64,000 bases of DNA from positions 18,446,001-18,510,000 of the forward strand of contig OX940860.1 of assembly GCA_954871525.1 (NCBI GenBank). Reading direction: 5' to 3'. Numbering within the stretch: the first letter of the stretch is position 1; every line of letters starts with the position of its first letter. The notes beneath the pieces were generated by a model. The model searched no databases and had not been told where the DNA came from. It was given only the letters and a program-made list of their open reading frames with translations. The DNA is from Parietaria judaica (taxonomy: Eukaryota > Streptophyta > Magnoliopsida > Rosales > Urticaceae). The position numbers and the translations under genes are program-made. Shown here piece after piece: positions 25,357 through 37,170 of this stretch.

Positions 25357-25806
25357 AACACAATAAAAATATTAACCGAAATTAAAAGTGGGTTTTTATA
25401 TTAATTTTAGCAATTAAATTCGAAATTGAAAACCTAAAAATGTGGATTTGATAGTTTCCATAATAATAGCAATCTCCGTAATAATAGCAATGGTTAATAA
25501 TTTTAAAACGTGTAATATATAAGGCAATTAAGGTGATAATTATTAGCTGTAAACGTGTGTAAATTGATGTAATTAATGTTGACCAAATCAATTATACATA
25601 AAATACGTTTTGATTTTTTATTTATTTTTTAATACGTTTTCAATTATTAAGGGTAACAATGTAATTAGAAATTCACTTAAATGGTTAATTGGCTAGTTTA
25701 CAAAATTAACCAAAGTTTGGCTATTTTGCAAAACCTATGTTTCAAATTGGCTATTTCCCTTAAGAGCCCATATTTTATTTTGTATCTTTTTTCCCTGTGC
25801 GTCATA

Positions 25807-25916
25807 TCTGCACTCTTCTTTATCATTTGCTATTCCTAAATACATAGAACAAGTATACTATTCTGCACTCTTCTTTATCATTTGCTATTCCTAAATACAT
25901 AGAACAAGTATACTAT
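25807..25916. repeat. 55-bp perfect tandem duplication
   Basis: 25807-25861 is repeated without visible change at 25862-25916 (unit begins tctgcactcttctttatc). The absence of differences suggests a recent duplication. Confidence 0.92.
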
Positions 25917-26477
25917 TTTTTAATTTGTACTTATTATTTTGGCGAGCGGGAGAGCCTAGAGGCAACAACAACGTGGATGACAGCATAGACTTGCCGGGAA
26001 GCCAAACACAACACCGCAAACAAGACTGAAAAAAGCAGGGGGAAATTCCCAAAAAGCCAAAAGTAACAAGACACCACGTGAATAACATGTATTTTTCAAT
26101 TCAACTCAAGAGTCATGCAAATAATTGAAGACCCGAGACTTGCAAATTGCACAGCGTAGCATTGCAATTTCGACAGTCTAATTATTTTTCAATTCAGATA
26201 TGGGACTACCATTTATTTTAATGTCCATGCTCTCTCAACTTTTGATAAATAAAAAGGAAAAATAATATTGAATGAGTGATTGAATGGTGGTAGTGCAGAG
26301 CAGAGCGGTTTGAGTGGAATCCTATCATTCCAATTTCAGTGCTTCCTATTGAGATCTGTGAGAGCACTACCAAGATATTATAATTATTTATAACACTGAA
26401 TTATAAAACTAAATTATGAATATCATTTACTTTTGAATTTTGTTTATGTTTCAAATTTACTACTCCGGAAAAGCACT

Positions 26478-26668
26478 GCTCTGATACCATGATGAAAACT
26501 CTGAGAAGTATAAACGAGAAGAATCGAGAAGAAAGAGAATCTCTGTATTTTCTATTAAAAGTCTTTTCAACCATATATTGTTTTATAAAAGTGTTTAATA
26601 AAAGGTATATATATACCATAGAATAGAGAGATAAAAAAACAGGAAATTACAATCAAGCCCCTCTAACA
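26478..26668 (-). mobile_element. Antisense Copia-type LTR with primer binding site
   Basis: On the minus strand a 179-bp segment (26668 down to 26490) starts TGTTAGAGGG and ends in CA. It is followed directly by TGGTATCAGAGC (26489-26478), the primer binding site complementary to the initiator tRNA-Met 3' end used by plant Copia elements. This is a 5' LTR plus the first bases of the internal region. No polyprotein follows on the minus strand, so the element is truncated or is a short TRIM-like derivative whose other LTR I could not find. Confidence 0.7.
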
Positions 26669-27322
26669 TATACATAAACTAACTTATCTTATTTTAACTC
26701 TAATAATGAGCTACCCGGGCTCTAAATTTTGAGGTTTTTCGAAAGCATGTCCAGTCGTAGTTCCGATGATACCATTTTAAGGTTTGTCTTGTCGATAGGT
26801 TTTTTCGTATTTTATTGTCATTTTCTTATTTATCAGACAAAAATCAATTGTCGGATAAATTTATATATATATATATATATATATAAACATATAATTCTCG
26901 AAATTCCAAACTGGCATTTTATTAACAACTTATGAATTTTTATTTCCTATACGGCTATACCCTTTTGTCCATATTTGCAAAAATACTTTATGTTTTCTAA
27001 AAAAAAATACAATCAAACATAAATTGATAAATCATAGCGGTTCTGCTACTAATGTTTCCTTTTGTTTGATTGGAGGATTTTTTATTTTATTTTTTCTCTT
27101 CATGTTTTGTTGTTTATTTGGATAAAGTGGCAATGGAATTTTCCTCCATTCAATAAAAGCTTTGAGCCAATACCATAAATATATATATATATATATAGTT
27201 ATGAATAAAGAAGCAACGTGAAATAAATAAAACACCTCTTGAAATGCATGGCGATAACAATGTTAAGTGGCTTTAGTGAGACATTTAACCTTTTGTGGGG
27301 CGAAAAAGCATAGAAAGTTAAG
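26669..27322. other. Intergenic, AT-rich with AT microsatellites
   Basis: Runs of AT dinucleotides at about 26863-26884 and 27178-27196. No gene seen; this is the 3' flank of the YrdC gene. Confidence 0.5.
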
Positions 27323-28605
27323 TTATGGGGAGATTGTTGCTTCTTCAACAAGACCATATCTTTCAAGTATCTCGACAGTCTCTTCCTTCGCACTGCATGC
27401 AAGATTCAAAAAGAGTGAAATGTTATTATTCATCAAGAATCTGAACGTTATTGTTACTCAAATTAATCCAACACTCAAAAACTCCTCACCTTCCCGGTCG
27501 AAGAATCTTGTACATCCCTAGTCTGGTAAGGTCCACAACGGTCGAGCCGGCCCTTCCCGAGGGAAGATCTCCACCGTCATAAACAAAGGTGCAATGTTCC
27601 CAAAGATCCTCGAAATCCTTGACACTCACGCTGCTCGGGTGCCCGCTCAGATTCGCGCTCGTGAGGGCCAGGGCACTCCCGAGCCCCCGGGCAACCACCC
27701 TTATGAACTCGCAGTCGGGCACCCGGACTCCAACGCTCTCCAGCCCCGGGTTCAGAGACCTCTCCAGAGTGCTCGAATCCCCTGAATATATCAGTGTGAT
27801 CACAACACGTTTTACTCAAAATAGAATATAGAAGATTTAAGAGTATGACAAACCTCTGCTTAGCACCACGGTGACCGGCCCCGGAAGGAGCGATTCAAGC
27901 AAGCCGTCAGGCAAGTGATCCGTGTCAGCGAACCGATTGATTTCTGAAACGTCGCTGACGCATATGGCGAGAGGGCTCGTGTGCTTTCGCCCTTTGATCT
28001 CGTAAATCCTGTTGACCGCCTCCAGAGAGCTGTGATTCAGATGCCGTGAGAACTGAGAAAAACGGGTTCAGCACAAAAATACTAGGGATTATACGTAAGC
28101 ACTAAGCCTGGCTAGATCATTACACCTTATCATATTGTGTTGTAATATACTCATATTATATTTGCATTCTCTAGAGTAAGATTATAGATTCTCTCAGGAA
28201 ATTCCTCGAACACCTTCAAGTCAAAGTCAACGCAACCAATTCGGAAACAGCAAAGCGTCACAGGCGAAGCCGTAGAGCGTGTCGGTGGGCAGAGCGATGA
28301 CCTTTCCAGCTCTGAGAGCTCCACGAGCCTCCTCGGCGGGACGAAGCAGGCGAGCTTTGGACTCAACACAGACATCCACTTTCTCGGAGCTCCACGCCAT
28401 TCTCTTGCCTCCCTTCCCCCAAAACGACGCCGAATTGATCCCGCGCACGCCTGATATCACCGCCAAAGATCGGTTTCGACACGAAAATTCAAGCAGAGAG
28501 AGTGACGATATGGGTAATGATTAGAGAGAGAGCACCTCTGAGACGAGGAAGAGAGTGAAGTCTGAGGATGGTGCGAAGATTCATGAGAGTTTGGGCGTTT
28601 GTCAT
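27323..28605 (-). CDS. YRDC: YrdC/Sua5-type threonylcarbamoyl-AMP synthase
   Basis: The family makes threonylcarbamoyl-AMP from Thr, bicarbonate and ATP, the first step of the t6A37 modification of ANN-decoding tRNAs. Exon pieces on the minus strand start at 28605 (MTNAQTLMNL), then about 28459 (GVRGINSASF), about 28036 (SLEAVNRIYEIKGR), about 27783 (DSSTLERSLNPG) and about 27395, with TAA at 27323. Family motifs are clear: KVIALPTDTLYGFACDA, IKGRKHTSPLAICV, GVRVPDCEFIR, ALTSANLSG, and the C-terminal GRAGSTVVDLTRLGMYKILRPG. The Arg/Ser-rich N-terminal part fits an organelle-targeting sequence. The second exon's donor is ambiguous: the exon runs on through FACDALLF, while relatives, as I recall, go from ACDA to a Cys and then SLEAV. 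Neighbours are HDS and a RING-CH gene on the same strand. Confidence 0.93.
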
Positions 28606-29317
28606 TGAGAAATGATGATAACCAACATAACAGAAATGCCCTACTTACTTAGACACAGACAGAAACGGCATGTCGTTTTGGTCGTGAAAGTTTGTTGTAA
28701 ACCCGACTTGACTTTTTATTGGAGTAATCTAGTTGATTAAGTAAAAACTTTATTGGAGTAATCGTAAGCTTATACTTATGTAGCACAAAGTAAGAGCGTG
28801 AGAAAGAGAGTTGTAATTTTTTTTTTATCATAAAAAATTATAAATCTGATTTTGCAAGGAGCGAGTACGTATATGTCTCACACGAAAACGAATTAGAATA
28901 CTTTTGTGTCACACTGTCATTTTTATTTTTTTTCATTTGTTTCATTTCATTTTCTATTAAAAGAAATTTCCAATTTCATGAGCTAAAAGGAAAGTGTAAT
29001 AACTCCCATGAATATTCCCATGATCCCAGTTATTTCCTTCCTTTACGATCCCACGCGTTCATGAAGGAAAGTCCAAGGATCAATAAAATTATAAAATTTC
29101 ATGAATATTCCTTTATGATCCAAGCACTCAATGCATTATATTCCATATCAATATTTTTAGCTGTACAATTAGTGTATAATATAATTTCAAACCGTATCAC
29201 AAAGTAGCTCTAATTCTCTAACCTCAAGTAAATCAAACTCTTAACAACTTCATAAACACATCTAATGAACTCGGAAAATCAAACTTATCGAACCGAAAAA
29301 TCCCCACGGATTCACAT
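28606..29317. other. Intergenic
   Basis: 5' flank of the YrdC gene and 3' flank of the RING-CH gene. At 28995-29130 the words catgaatattcc and atgatcccag recur in a partly palindromic way, possibly a small decayed inverted-repeat element. Confidence 0.4.
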
Positions 29318-32078
29318 TTATATATGATGACTTTGATTTTGATTTTGACTTTGACTTTGACTCTGCGGGGAAGCTCGCCATCTTTGTCGCCATCTCAAGA
29401 ACTCGACGATGATAGAGCTTCCGCTCATGGCAACACCGAGCCCGGCAAACGTCGCTAGAAGAATGCACAGAACTGCTTGCACGTGAATCTGGGACCACAG
29501 ATCAATTCAAACATGAGATAAAAACGATGATTTATCGATGTATTGGCTTGTGTCGACCAGAAATAGAAAAGAAAACGGAATATTGCTCACCACGGAGTAA
29601 AAAATATGCGCGAAGATAACCACCAGAGCGAACTGAACCGACGCGTAAACCCAGACAAATCTTCTCTTGACTGCACGAGAAAGACGCTAATGTCATCGAG
29701 GCGAATGAAGCCGGGTTTAACAAATCAAAGGATTCAAAAAAATCATGGTTATATCAGGGTTTTTCTTAAAAGTTATGAAGGATCTTAATGTGCGTACCCA
29801 TGGTTGACGCAGTCATAGACGAGAGGAGACCGAGCACACAAGAAAACGGGAGAGATATGGCGATTGCTCCGGTACCCATTTTCGCTACCTGAGCAGAGTC
29901 AAAATCTAAATGAGTTGACCAAGGTCATAGAGATATAGAAATGGAGAACTAATTTTATTCTTACCAGCAACTGCTCAAGAAAACAAAAGTAAGCGAGCAT
30001 GCTGACTATCACTAGAACCGGTACTTCCTGCCAAACCCTGATGAAGTTTTCGATACAACAACGGATTAGGTATAATCACAGGGATTCAACTCGGTTATGT
30101 TAGTCAAGATAAGCAAACAAAAAGCATAACAAAGGACAAGAGAACACCAGAAATTCAAAGGAATGCTGAGATTTTTGTACAAAAACAATAGGGCATAATG
30201 ACCGTGTTTTACACCAGTAAGATAAGCAAACATATACAGAACAACGGAAGAAAAAACATCAGAAATTCAGAGAGAAGCTGAGATTTTCGTACGAAGTTCT
30301 ATCCCGATTTCAGTAAATACTAGTACATAATTCAACACAAAAAAAACACTATGGATAAACATCAGGTTTTACATCGATTATATCAGAACTTCAGAGTGAT
30401 GCTGAGATTTTTGTACGAAGTTTGAGCCCAAATTCAGTAAATACTAGTATATAAATATCTAAATGTGTACTTGCCTGAATCCGTTAGAGTCGGCTAGCTG
30501 AGATCGCCCGGCTCCACCATTCCTCGTTTGAACGCTTTGGATTCTCAAGAGGGTGACCGACAAGTTCTGAACCTCTTGCTTGCAAATATCGCACGTCTTG
30601 TTGCCTTTAATGCTAAACCACTTGATCGCGCATTCTTGATGCGCCAAAGCGAGCTCGCCTTTGCAGCTGCATTCAAGCTTAAACGTCTCTCCTCCTTCGC
30701 ACAGTTCGACCATACAAATTCGACACACGGCCTCTTCTTCAGCTATGTCTTCACCGTGGTCCCCGTCGTTTTCTAACCACCATGAGATTAACACAAGGGA
30801 TCAGATAATTGCAAATCATAGAATGACTACGTTTTGAGGAATTTCGATTACTAATAATGCATACCAATGTCGGGAGTTGGTGAAGCAATCGTTATCGGAT
30901 CGCCTTCTTTGACTCGAGGAGTCGACGGAACCACGCGGAAAAAGGAATCCATCCTCTTGAGTCCTTTTTCTTTATCGTTCGTAGGGACGGAAAGCGAGCG
31001 GGCTATACTTCGAGCTTGTGATCCCTTTTTCTAAAACAAGAAATAAATTAAACCGTTGAAAAGAATTTTCATTTTTCGAAAGCTGTTAAAAAGACGGCTA
31101 TTCTCGGAGTTCTCACGATTCGGTTTGGGGTACTGCCTACACTTCCGCAAGGCGTGGATTCCGGATTCGAATCCAGCAGCTGCGTCACGGGTAGCGACGA
31201 GGTTCGGTTTATCCTTGGAGGGAAAAGCTTCGTGAACGACAATGACCTGACGATCGCGGACTTCTCTCTTGATCCTGCCGTTGACGAATCTGAAACTAGG
31301 ATTTCACCCTTCTCCATACTCAATGGAGTTCGGTTCTTGAAGCCGAGCTTTGGAAACATGCCTTTGATGGAGGATTTTCCTTTCGACGAGGAAGGGCCGG
31401 GAGATCCTTGAGTCCTTCCGACCGTTGCATCGGGTGTCAGGAGAAAGTTCACTCTCCTCGGCGTCGGGCTCGGCGTTGTTGGCGGAATCTTGATTCCTAC
31501 AAACTCCGGCGAGGACACGTCTGATTGCCGGGACGGAATCTCCAGAACGAGGTTCTGCCGCTTCCACGGCTGAGCTTGTTGCTCGCCTTCGCCTACGCAC
31601 GCCGACCCTTCGGCCTGAAAGAAAAAAGGAAGAAGCAAAAAGCGCACCAATTTAGCTAAATCATGATCGAAAAGAGCTTGACATAGTAGTACAAGTGTGG
31701 ATTAAGGTATGATAATTCGATTATCTACGAATTTACAAAACCCAGAAAGTCTCATTCGTAATTACTCTATTAGCCTTGATCTCAACCAGAGAAAATTTGG
31801 ATAATTCTGTTTAATCATGTCAAGAACACACGAATTTCAACGATTGAACACCCCATCAAACTGCACACTTATTATATATAAATATACAGAGCGTGTCGGT
31901 AGAGAATAAGAACAAATTGCAGGCAAAAATCGAAACTTGCTGGAATTCCGAAAAGCCCGGAAATAGTAAGTGGAGAAACGAAATGAAGAAGCATGATCTA
32001 CTAAAGAGTGTATGTGTATTAAACCTTGGGTTTGGTGGTTTCCGCGTCGGCGTTGGGTTGGTTTTGGTTGATCGTCAT
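29318..32078 (-). CDS. RING-CH (MARCH-type) membrane E3 ubiquitin ligase
   Basis: First exon 32078-32025 ([18 protein letters not shown]), second from about 31615 to 31112, third about 31031-30865, then the RING exon about 30771-30477, followed by three or more short membrane exons ending at the TAA at 29318. A long Ser/Pro/Thr-rich N-terminal half ([27 protein letters not shown]) precedes a C4HC3 [30 protein letters not shown], which binds two zinc ions and recruits a ubiquitin E2. The C-terminal part has several hydrophobic helices ([70 protein letters not shown]) and ends in a [10 protein letters not shown] low-complexity tail. Membrane-bound ubiquitin ligase activity is inferred from the family; the substrate is unknown. 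Confidence 0.9.
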
Positions 32079-32162
32079 GGCTTTTGTTTTGTGAGAGTTG
32101 AAGCAAGCGATGGGTCTAAGCTTCCATTAAAAGAGAGGAGCTACAGAAGAAGATGTATTATT

Positions 32163-32171
32163 ATATATATG
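32163..32171 (-). promoter_or_regulatory. Possible TATA element of the RING-CH gene
   Basis: On the minus strand a TATATATAA-like element lies about 85-90 bp before the start codon at 32078. GA/CT-rich DNA (32215-32345) lies further upstream, a common feature of plant promoters. Confidence 0.35.
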
Positions 32172-32436
32172 GTTGATGAGGTTTGGTTGTCTTGGGAAGA
32201 GAAAGTAAAGAAGTTAGAGAGAGAGAGAGAGAATTGAGCTTTAACTGTTTTAGAGAGAGACTAGAGAGAGAGTATGCTTTGATTGGGAAGAGAGAGAGAG
32301 AGCAATAAAAGAGAAGTTGGTGGGTAGAGAGAGAGGAGAGAGACGTTTAAGGGAAAAGGCAAGAGTGGTGGTGGGAGTGGGACTGCCTATTAGTATTACC
32401 ACTGCCCTCCTTCTTTGCCCACCTTTTCTCTCTCTG

Positions 32437-33188
32437 CTCCCACACCTGCATTTGCTCTCTCTATATATCTTCACGTTACCGTGTATATGTATCACGGTCA
32501 AAATGCCGCTACCGATGCAGTCTCGCCCCATCTATAATGACGGATATGTCGCATGTCATAAATACCGTATAAATTTTACGGGCATACCACATATCGACGA
32601 AAATTTTAGTAAATAATACATGAATTCTATTACTATTAATTAATATTATAATTAATTATATTTTTTTTCTTAAAATTTAAAACTTAAGTAATTATATTAA
32701 TATATTAATAGCTTTAAAAATTATATATAAAAATTTAAGATATTATAATATCATAAAAATATAGAATAATAAGGCCTAAATTTCATTTAAATTATTATAA
32801 TTTATATTTGAAGGTTGGAATGGGCTCCCACACTTGCATTTGCTCTCTCTCTATATATCTTCACATTAGGATATATATGTATCACGGTGCAAAACGTCGA
32901 TACCTACGTTGTTTCGTTCCCTTTATTTTACAGGCATGTTGTATGTTGACGGATATGCCGCATGCTATAAATACCGCGCGCACATATTTTACGGGCATAT
33001 TTTACAGGCATGTTATATTTTAATTATATTTTTTACTTAAAAATTAAGTAATCGTATTATTATATTAATAGCTTAAAAATTATATAAAAAAATTTAAGAT
33101 ATTATAGTTGTAATATCATAAAAATATAGAAGAATAGAGCCTAATTTAATTTAAATTATTATAATTTATATTTGAAGGCTGCAATGGG
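32437..33188. repeat. Tandem duplication of about 0.38 kb in the RING-CH 5' flank
   Basis: Copy 1 (32437-32824) begins ctcccacacctgcatttgctc and ends ttgaaggttggaatggg. Copy 2 (32825-33188) begins ctcccacacttgcatttgctc and ends ttgaaggctgcaatggg, directly abutting copy 1. The shared internal order includes atatatcttcac, tatgtatcacggt, gacggatatg, cataaatacc, tttacgggcat, aatttaagatatta and tataatttatatttgaagg. The copies differ by many substitutions and indels, so the duplication is old. Confidence 0.85.
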
Positions 33189-34144
33189 CCAATAAAAAAC
33201 TAAACTCATTAACATAAAACTCTAATGCCGCATCATATTTAAACAATATTTTCTAAAAACCCCAACTTCTTATCTCTATTTTGGCGTCTCTCTCTATGTT
33301 ATGTCTATGTCTTTGTCTCTCTCTCTCAAACTCAAAAGTGGAAGTTTTGGCTAGAAATAGTCAAAATCCGTCGTGTTTTTCGTCGTTTTAGGTTTAAAAC
33401 CACGCAGCCGGAAAAAGAGGAAGCCAAATGATATGTCGCTCGAATGAAGAAACGACAACGGCTTATGTGGGATTTCGTTCCGCATATCCCAATATTCTGG
33501 CGTTCCGGCGGCACACCCCGGTAGATATATGTGTATGTAAGAGGTTTGTTGTTATATAAATATCTAATTATTTAATTAAAGTGGTGGCATAAAAATATGA
33601 TTAATCTTAAGGATGTTAAAATTCTGTTATATAATTTGAAAAAATGACACAGTTGTAAATTTTAGAAATTTCAACTATGAAAAATATTAGACATTGAGAT
33701 TTTTTAATGTAGAAATATTAAAAAAAATAGTTATGCCGCTATTAAAACCGCATATGTGTGTCCCACACAACACTCACAACCTTTGTAAAGATAGAATAGA
33801 AGAGTGAGCGCGCGCAAGGTAAGGTCTACTTCTTCGGCCTTGTGTTTGCTGACTCATCACTCATTAATAATTATTAAATTAAATTAAGGTTTAAGAAAAA
33901 TAAACTAAACTTGTGAAGCTGCATGATTGTTTTCGTGTCCCTTATGGCACGTGTGATTAATTAAGAGGGACGACTTACCTCACATTAAATATGGTAAATC
34001 AATTATGTCGGTATGTATTTATACATAATAATTCATGTTCTGGATTATGTAAGGGATTTTTTTTTTTAATTGAAAGTGACATTCTTAGATAAGATTATAA
34101 TGTACTCTTGTATTACTATACATATTTAAAAATATTGAAATGGT
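33189..34144. other. Intergenic, no gene seen
   Basis: AT-rich DNA with a short patch of moderate GC (33340-33520) that is open on the minus strand for 60 codons without recognisable features. Confidence 0.45.
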
Positions 34145-34248
34145 ACGAAATACTTATTTGTGTCAAACCTTTTAAAAAACTACCCATTGTGTGTGTAAAA
34201 AACTAATGGGTAGTTTTTTAAAAGGTTTGCACAAAATGAGTATTTCGT
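34145..34248. repeat. 44-bp inverted repeat (hairpin)
   Basis: 34145-34188 pairs with 34205-34248 with only four mismatches, and the central 24 bases are perfect (aaccttttaaaaaactaccc against its complement). The loop is 16 bases. It could be a tiny MITE or a hairpin-RNA source. No target duplication was recognised at the ends. Confidence 0.85.
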
Positions 34249-36855
34249 TAATTAACCTTTAAAAATATGTAAAAATATGTTACATTATTAGTCAAGTTTA
34301 TATATGTAAAAGGGGCTTAACGGGGGCAAGCATTTGATTCCCATGGAGTTTGACCCCGTGACCTCGTATAGAGGTATGTTGTGGTTTATGTAAGGGTTAG
34401 GGTTGGGAATAATGTTAATTAAAAAATAGTTGCGGCAGAAGTACCCAAACTTATACTCTTTAATCTATAATAAAAATTTGAGCCGATTTGGTGTATGTAT
34501 GTAACTATCAAGTGATTATGCTTCTTTATTCGTTGAAATTCCTATACTTGTCAACTTATTATTTAAAGATGATCAAATTGTTATCGAGCACTACATTACA
34601 AATATTCCACTAAAACTTACGTTTCACATTCTAAATTTAATAAATAGAATCGATCGTAATTTACCATTTTTATATTTTAGTGCTCTAACTATTAAGGATA
34701 TTAGCGGCATAAGTACTCAAGCTTTGACCAACAGAAACAACATGGGTTCAAAATGAAAAGATAATGGCATAAATATTCAAAATTTAAAATTGAAGCGACA
34801 CATATTTTCATCAACTTTTTTTTATTATCAACATTGGTCGAATGCCACGTAGTGACAAGTTGACTAAAATATGTGTCGCCTCGATTTTGTCCAACATCTG
34901 CCACACCATATAGCATTTAACTAATGTTAGTAAAAAAAATGGACGAAAATATGTCACCTCAATTTTGTCAATTTTGAATATTTTTACTGCTATGTTTCAC
35001 TATGAACCATGATGAAGGCTTCACTGGTAAAAATTTAGGTGCTTATGCCGCCAATAATCCTAAATTCAATATATTGGCAATAGATAAAAAAAAAAAAACT
35101 TTAATAACAAATGCTCTAAATATACACTAATAATAATAAATGATTAAAAATAGAAACTCTAAAATAATACGTGTGTTTTTGCATTTGTTATTAAATTTTT
35201 ATTTATCGTCAAATATTGTCATATATACATTTACACACACATATTAAATAATTATAAAAAAATGTCTCGTGTTTATTTTTGGAAGTCCATTATTTCTCAT
35301 GACATTTTTATTCATAGGAAAATTAGGGGTAATGGATTCTCACGTGCACGTTTGTCAAATTGCAATCTAAACTCAAGAAGATAAATAAAGTGAAGGAGAA
35401 TCTTTATCTTTTGGACCATACTATATATATATTGCCCAATGGAAAATGATGCTACGTTGAAAACCATACCATGAGCAGTAATTGACATTATCCCAAGACA
35501 TAGCTTTAGGTGCATATATATAAAAATCACATTAAGAATAGTAATATATGTATATATATATATATTATAAATATCACATTTTGATATCATTTTTGTAGCT
35601 AAATTAGTGAAACATAATCAAAACCAAGCAAAGATTTTGAATATGAATACCGTATTTGTTTCGACTTTGTGACCTAAAATCTTTATATTGGTCAGTCCGT
35701 TCGGTAATTTCGAGACAACGTAATCTTATTTTGATATTTTGGGAGTTTTATGGTAAAAACGCGTGAATTCGACCGGATATGGACTCTTTCAAATTTGTAT
35801 TTTTTTTATATAATTAATTTTTCAAAGAATCAAACATAATTGTCATTTATTTCATCTCTATTATCCCTTTCTGTTGTAATATTTTGTCGATCATAATAAA
35901 TCTTTTCAGACATGTCTTTTCAACTTGAATTTCTCCGAAAAAATTATCCTTAGCGAATTATCTTTATGTATTATTAAGTTTTTCTTGTTTTGGATTTGAT
36001 TTATAATAGATAAGTGTTGCACATTTTAAGTGATATTAAGTTGGAATCCATTATAAATTCTTAATCATGATCAACTTGACGCTCGGAAATTGCGTTATGG
36101 GACCTAGATCGACTATAAAACAAAATTATGCACTAAAAACATCCTTGAGAAAAGAAGCATAAGATGGTAATTTACCATTTCATATAGCTGCTTAAAATGT
36201 TTGGAGTTTACATAGACTTTTTCAACATAACTTTAAGTGGCAAAAGATGGTCAAGATTAGACCAAGGAAGGTTCTTTTCATTTACTACTATTATTTGAAA
36301 TTCGAGTTTCAAATTGAACTTGGGTACCTATATGCTCAAATGTTGGTACCAAAAGAGATAAAGCAAAAACAAAAAGGATAATGATGCAGAAAAAAAAATG
36401 CAAAGCTTCAACTTGTTAGCTTTTAGAGTTGGAAAATATTAGATTCAGTGGTCATTTTAGGCGGGGAAATCCTTTAAATTCTATATATATGTGTGTATGT
36501 ATTTAAAATTGTATGCTTTTACTTTAAAGAGATATTTGTGACAAAATTTTGCTTAGCATTCTCAAAAAAAAAAAAAAAAAACATATTTTTTTTTTATGAT
36601 TTACAATTTTTTGGTGTAAGTAATTAAGTTTTTTAATAACTCTCTTCCGTGAAATTTTGTGTGGCGACTTATGATTTGTCCACATTTTTGTTTTTTTGAC
36701 CATGTTGCGACATGAGTAACTTGAAGTGCCTTAATTTTTGCATTATAAAATATGTATTAAGTATTATGCAAGAACTTAATGTTCATTGTCAACTTTTTGA
36801 AGTTATTGTAGCTCATATGTAATAAAAAAGAACAAAAATGTAGACATATCATATA
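34249..36855. other. Gene-poor AT-rich region
   Basis: No gene recognised. Between about 34320 and 34375 the minus strand has a B-box-like sequence (ggtcaaactcc) preceded by gaggtcacgg, reminiscent of the end of some tRNA-derived SINEs, but no A box was seen. (AT)n runs occur near 35550. Confidence 0.45.
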
Positions 36856-37170
36856 GGGCATCTCCAACGCTATGCATTATTTTGGTATTGAAATTGCACT
36901 ATTTTGTTGTAATTTTGACACCAAATTCTTTTCATCTTCAACCACAACACCAAAAATTACACCAAACACTATTTGTTTAATATTTTATTAATATTATTTA
37001 TTCACCTAATCACTTTTTTAAAATCTCACTCAAATAAGTGAATAGTGAACGGTGATGTGAATAGTATCACACCAAATTTAGTTGTGTCACACTAAAATAG
37101 TGTGATTTTTGCAGTCCCATTGGAGTACTTTTGGTGCAAAAACAACACCAAGATGGTGTTATACTGTTAC
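36856..37170. mobile_element. MITE-like element (gggcatctccaac family), degraded
   Basis: It begins gggcatctccaac, a terminal motif I recognise from a widespread group of hAT-type plant MITEs. Inside, it shows the group's recurrent acaccaaa and gtgtgatttttg words and internal complementarity (acaccaaattt / atttagttgtgt). The right end (cccattggagtacttttggtg) is a decayed counterpart, so the right border is approximate and no target duplication could be confirmed. Confidence 0.55.

Larger units (their letters stand above)
24192..25769. mobile_element. Pack-MULE-like Mutator element with GC-rich passenger
   Basis: A 1,578-bp element with terminal inverted repeats of roughly 90 bp. The left end 24192-24283 matches the reverse complement of 25678-25769 closely, sharing blocks such as aaatagccaa and ggttaattttgtaaactagc. 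It is flanked by the identical 9-bp direct repeat atattttat at 24183-24191 and 25770-25778. Nine-base duplications and long TIRs are characteristic of Mutator-like elements. There is no transposase frame. Instead the interior holds a clearly GC-rich block (about 24540-24850, with a second patch at 25120-25190) unlike the AT-rich ends, as expected for captured host gene sequence. Confidence 0.85.

Noticed and set aside
31154..31411. Plus-strand frame of 85 codons
   Set aside because: Complement of the RING-CH gene's Ser/Pro-rich exon.
34319..34375. Second SINE (minus strand)
   Set aside because: Only a B-box-like stretch resembles a SINE; no A box, tail or target duplication seen.
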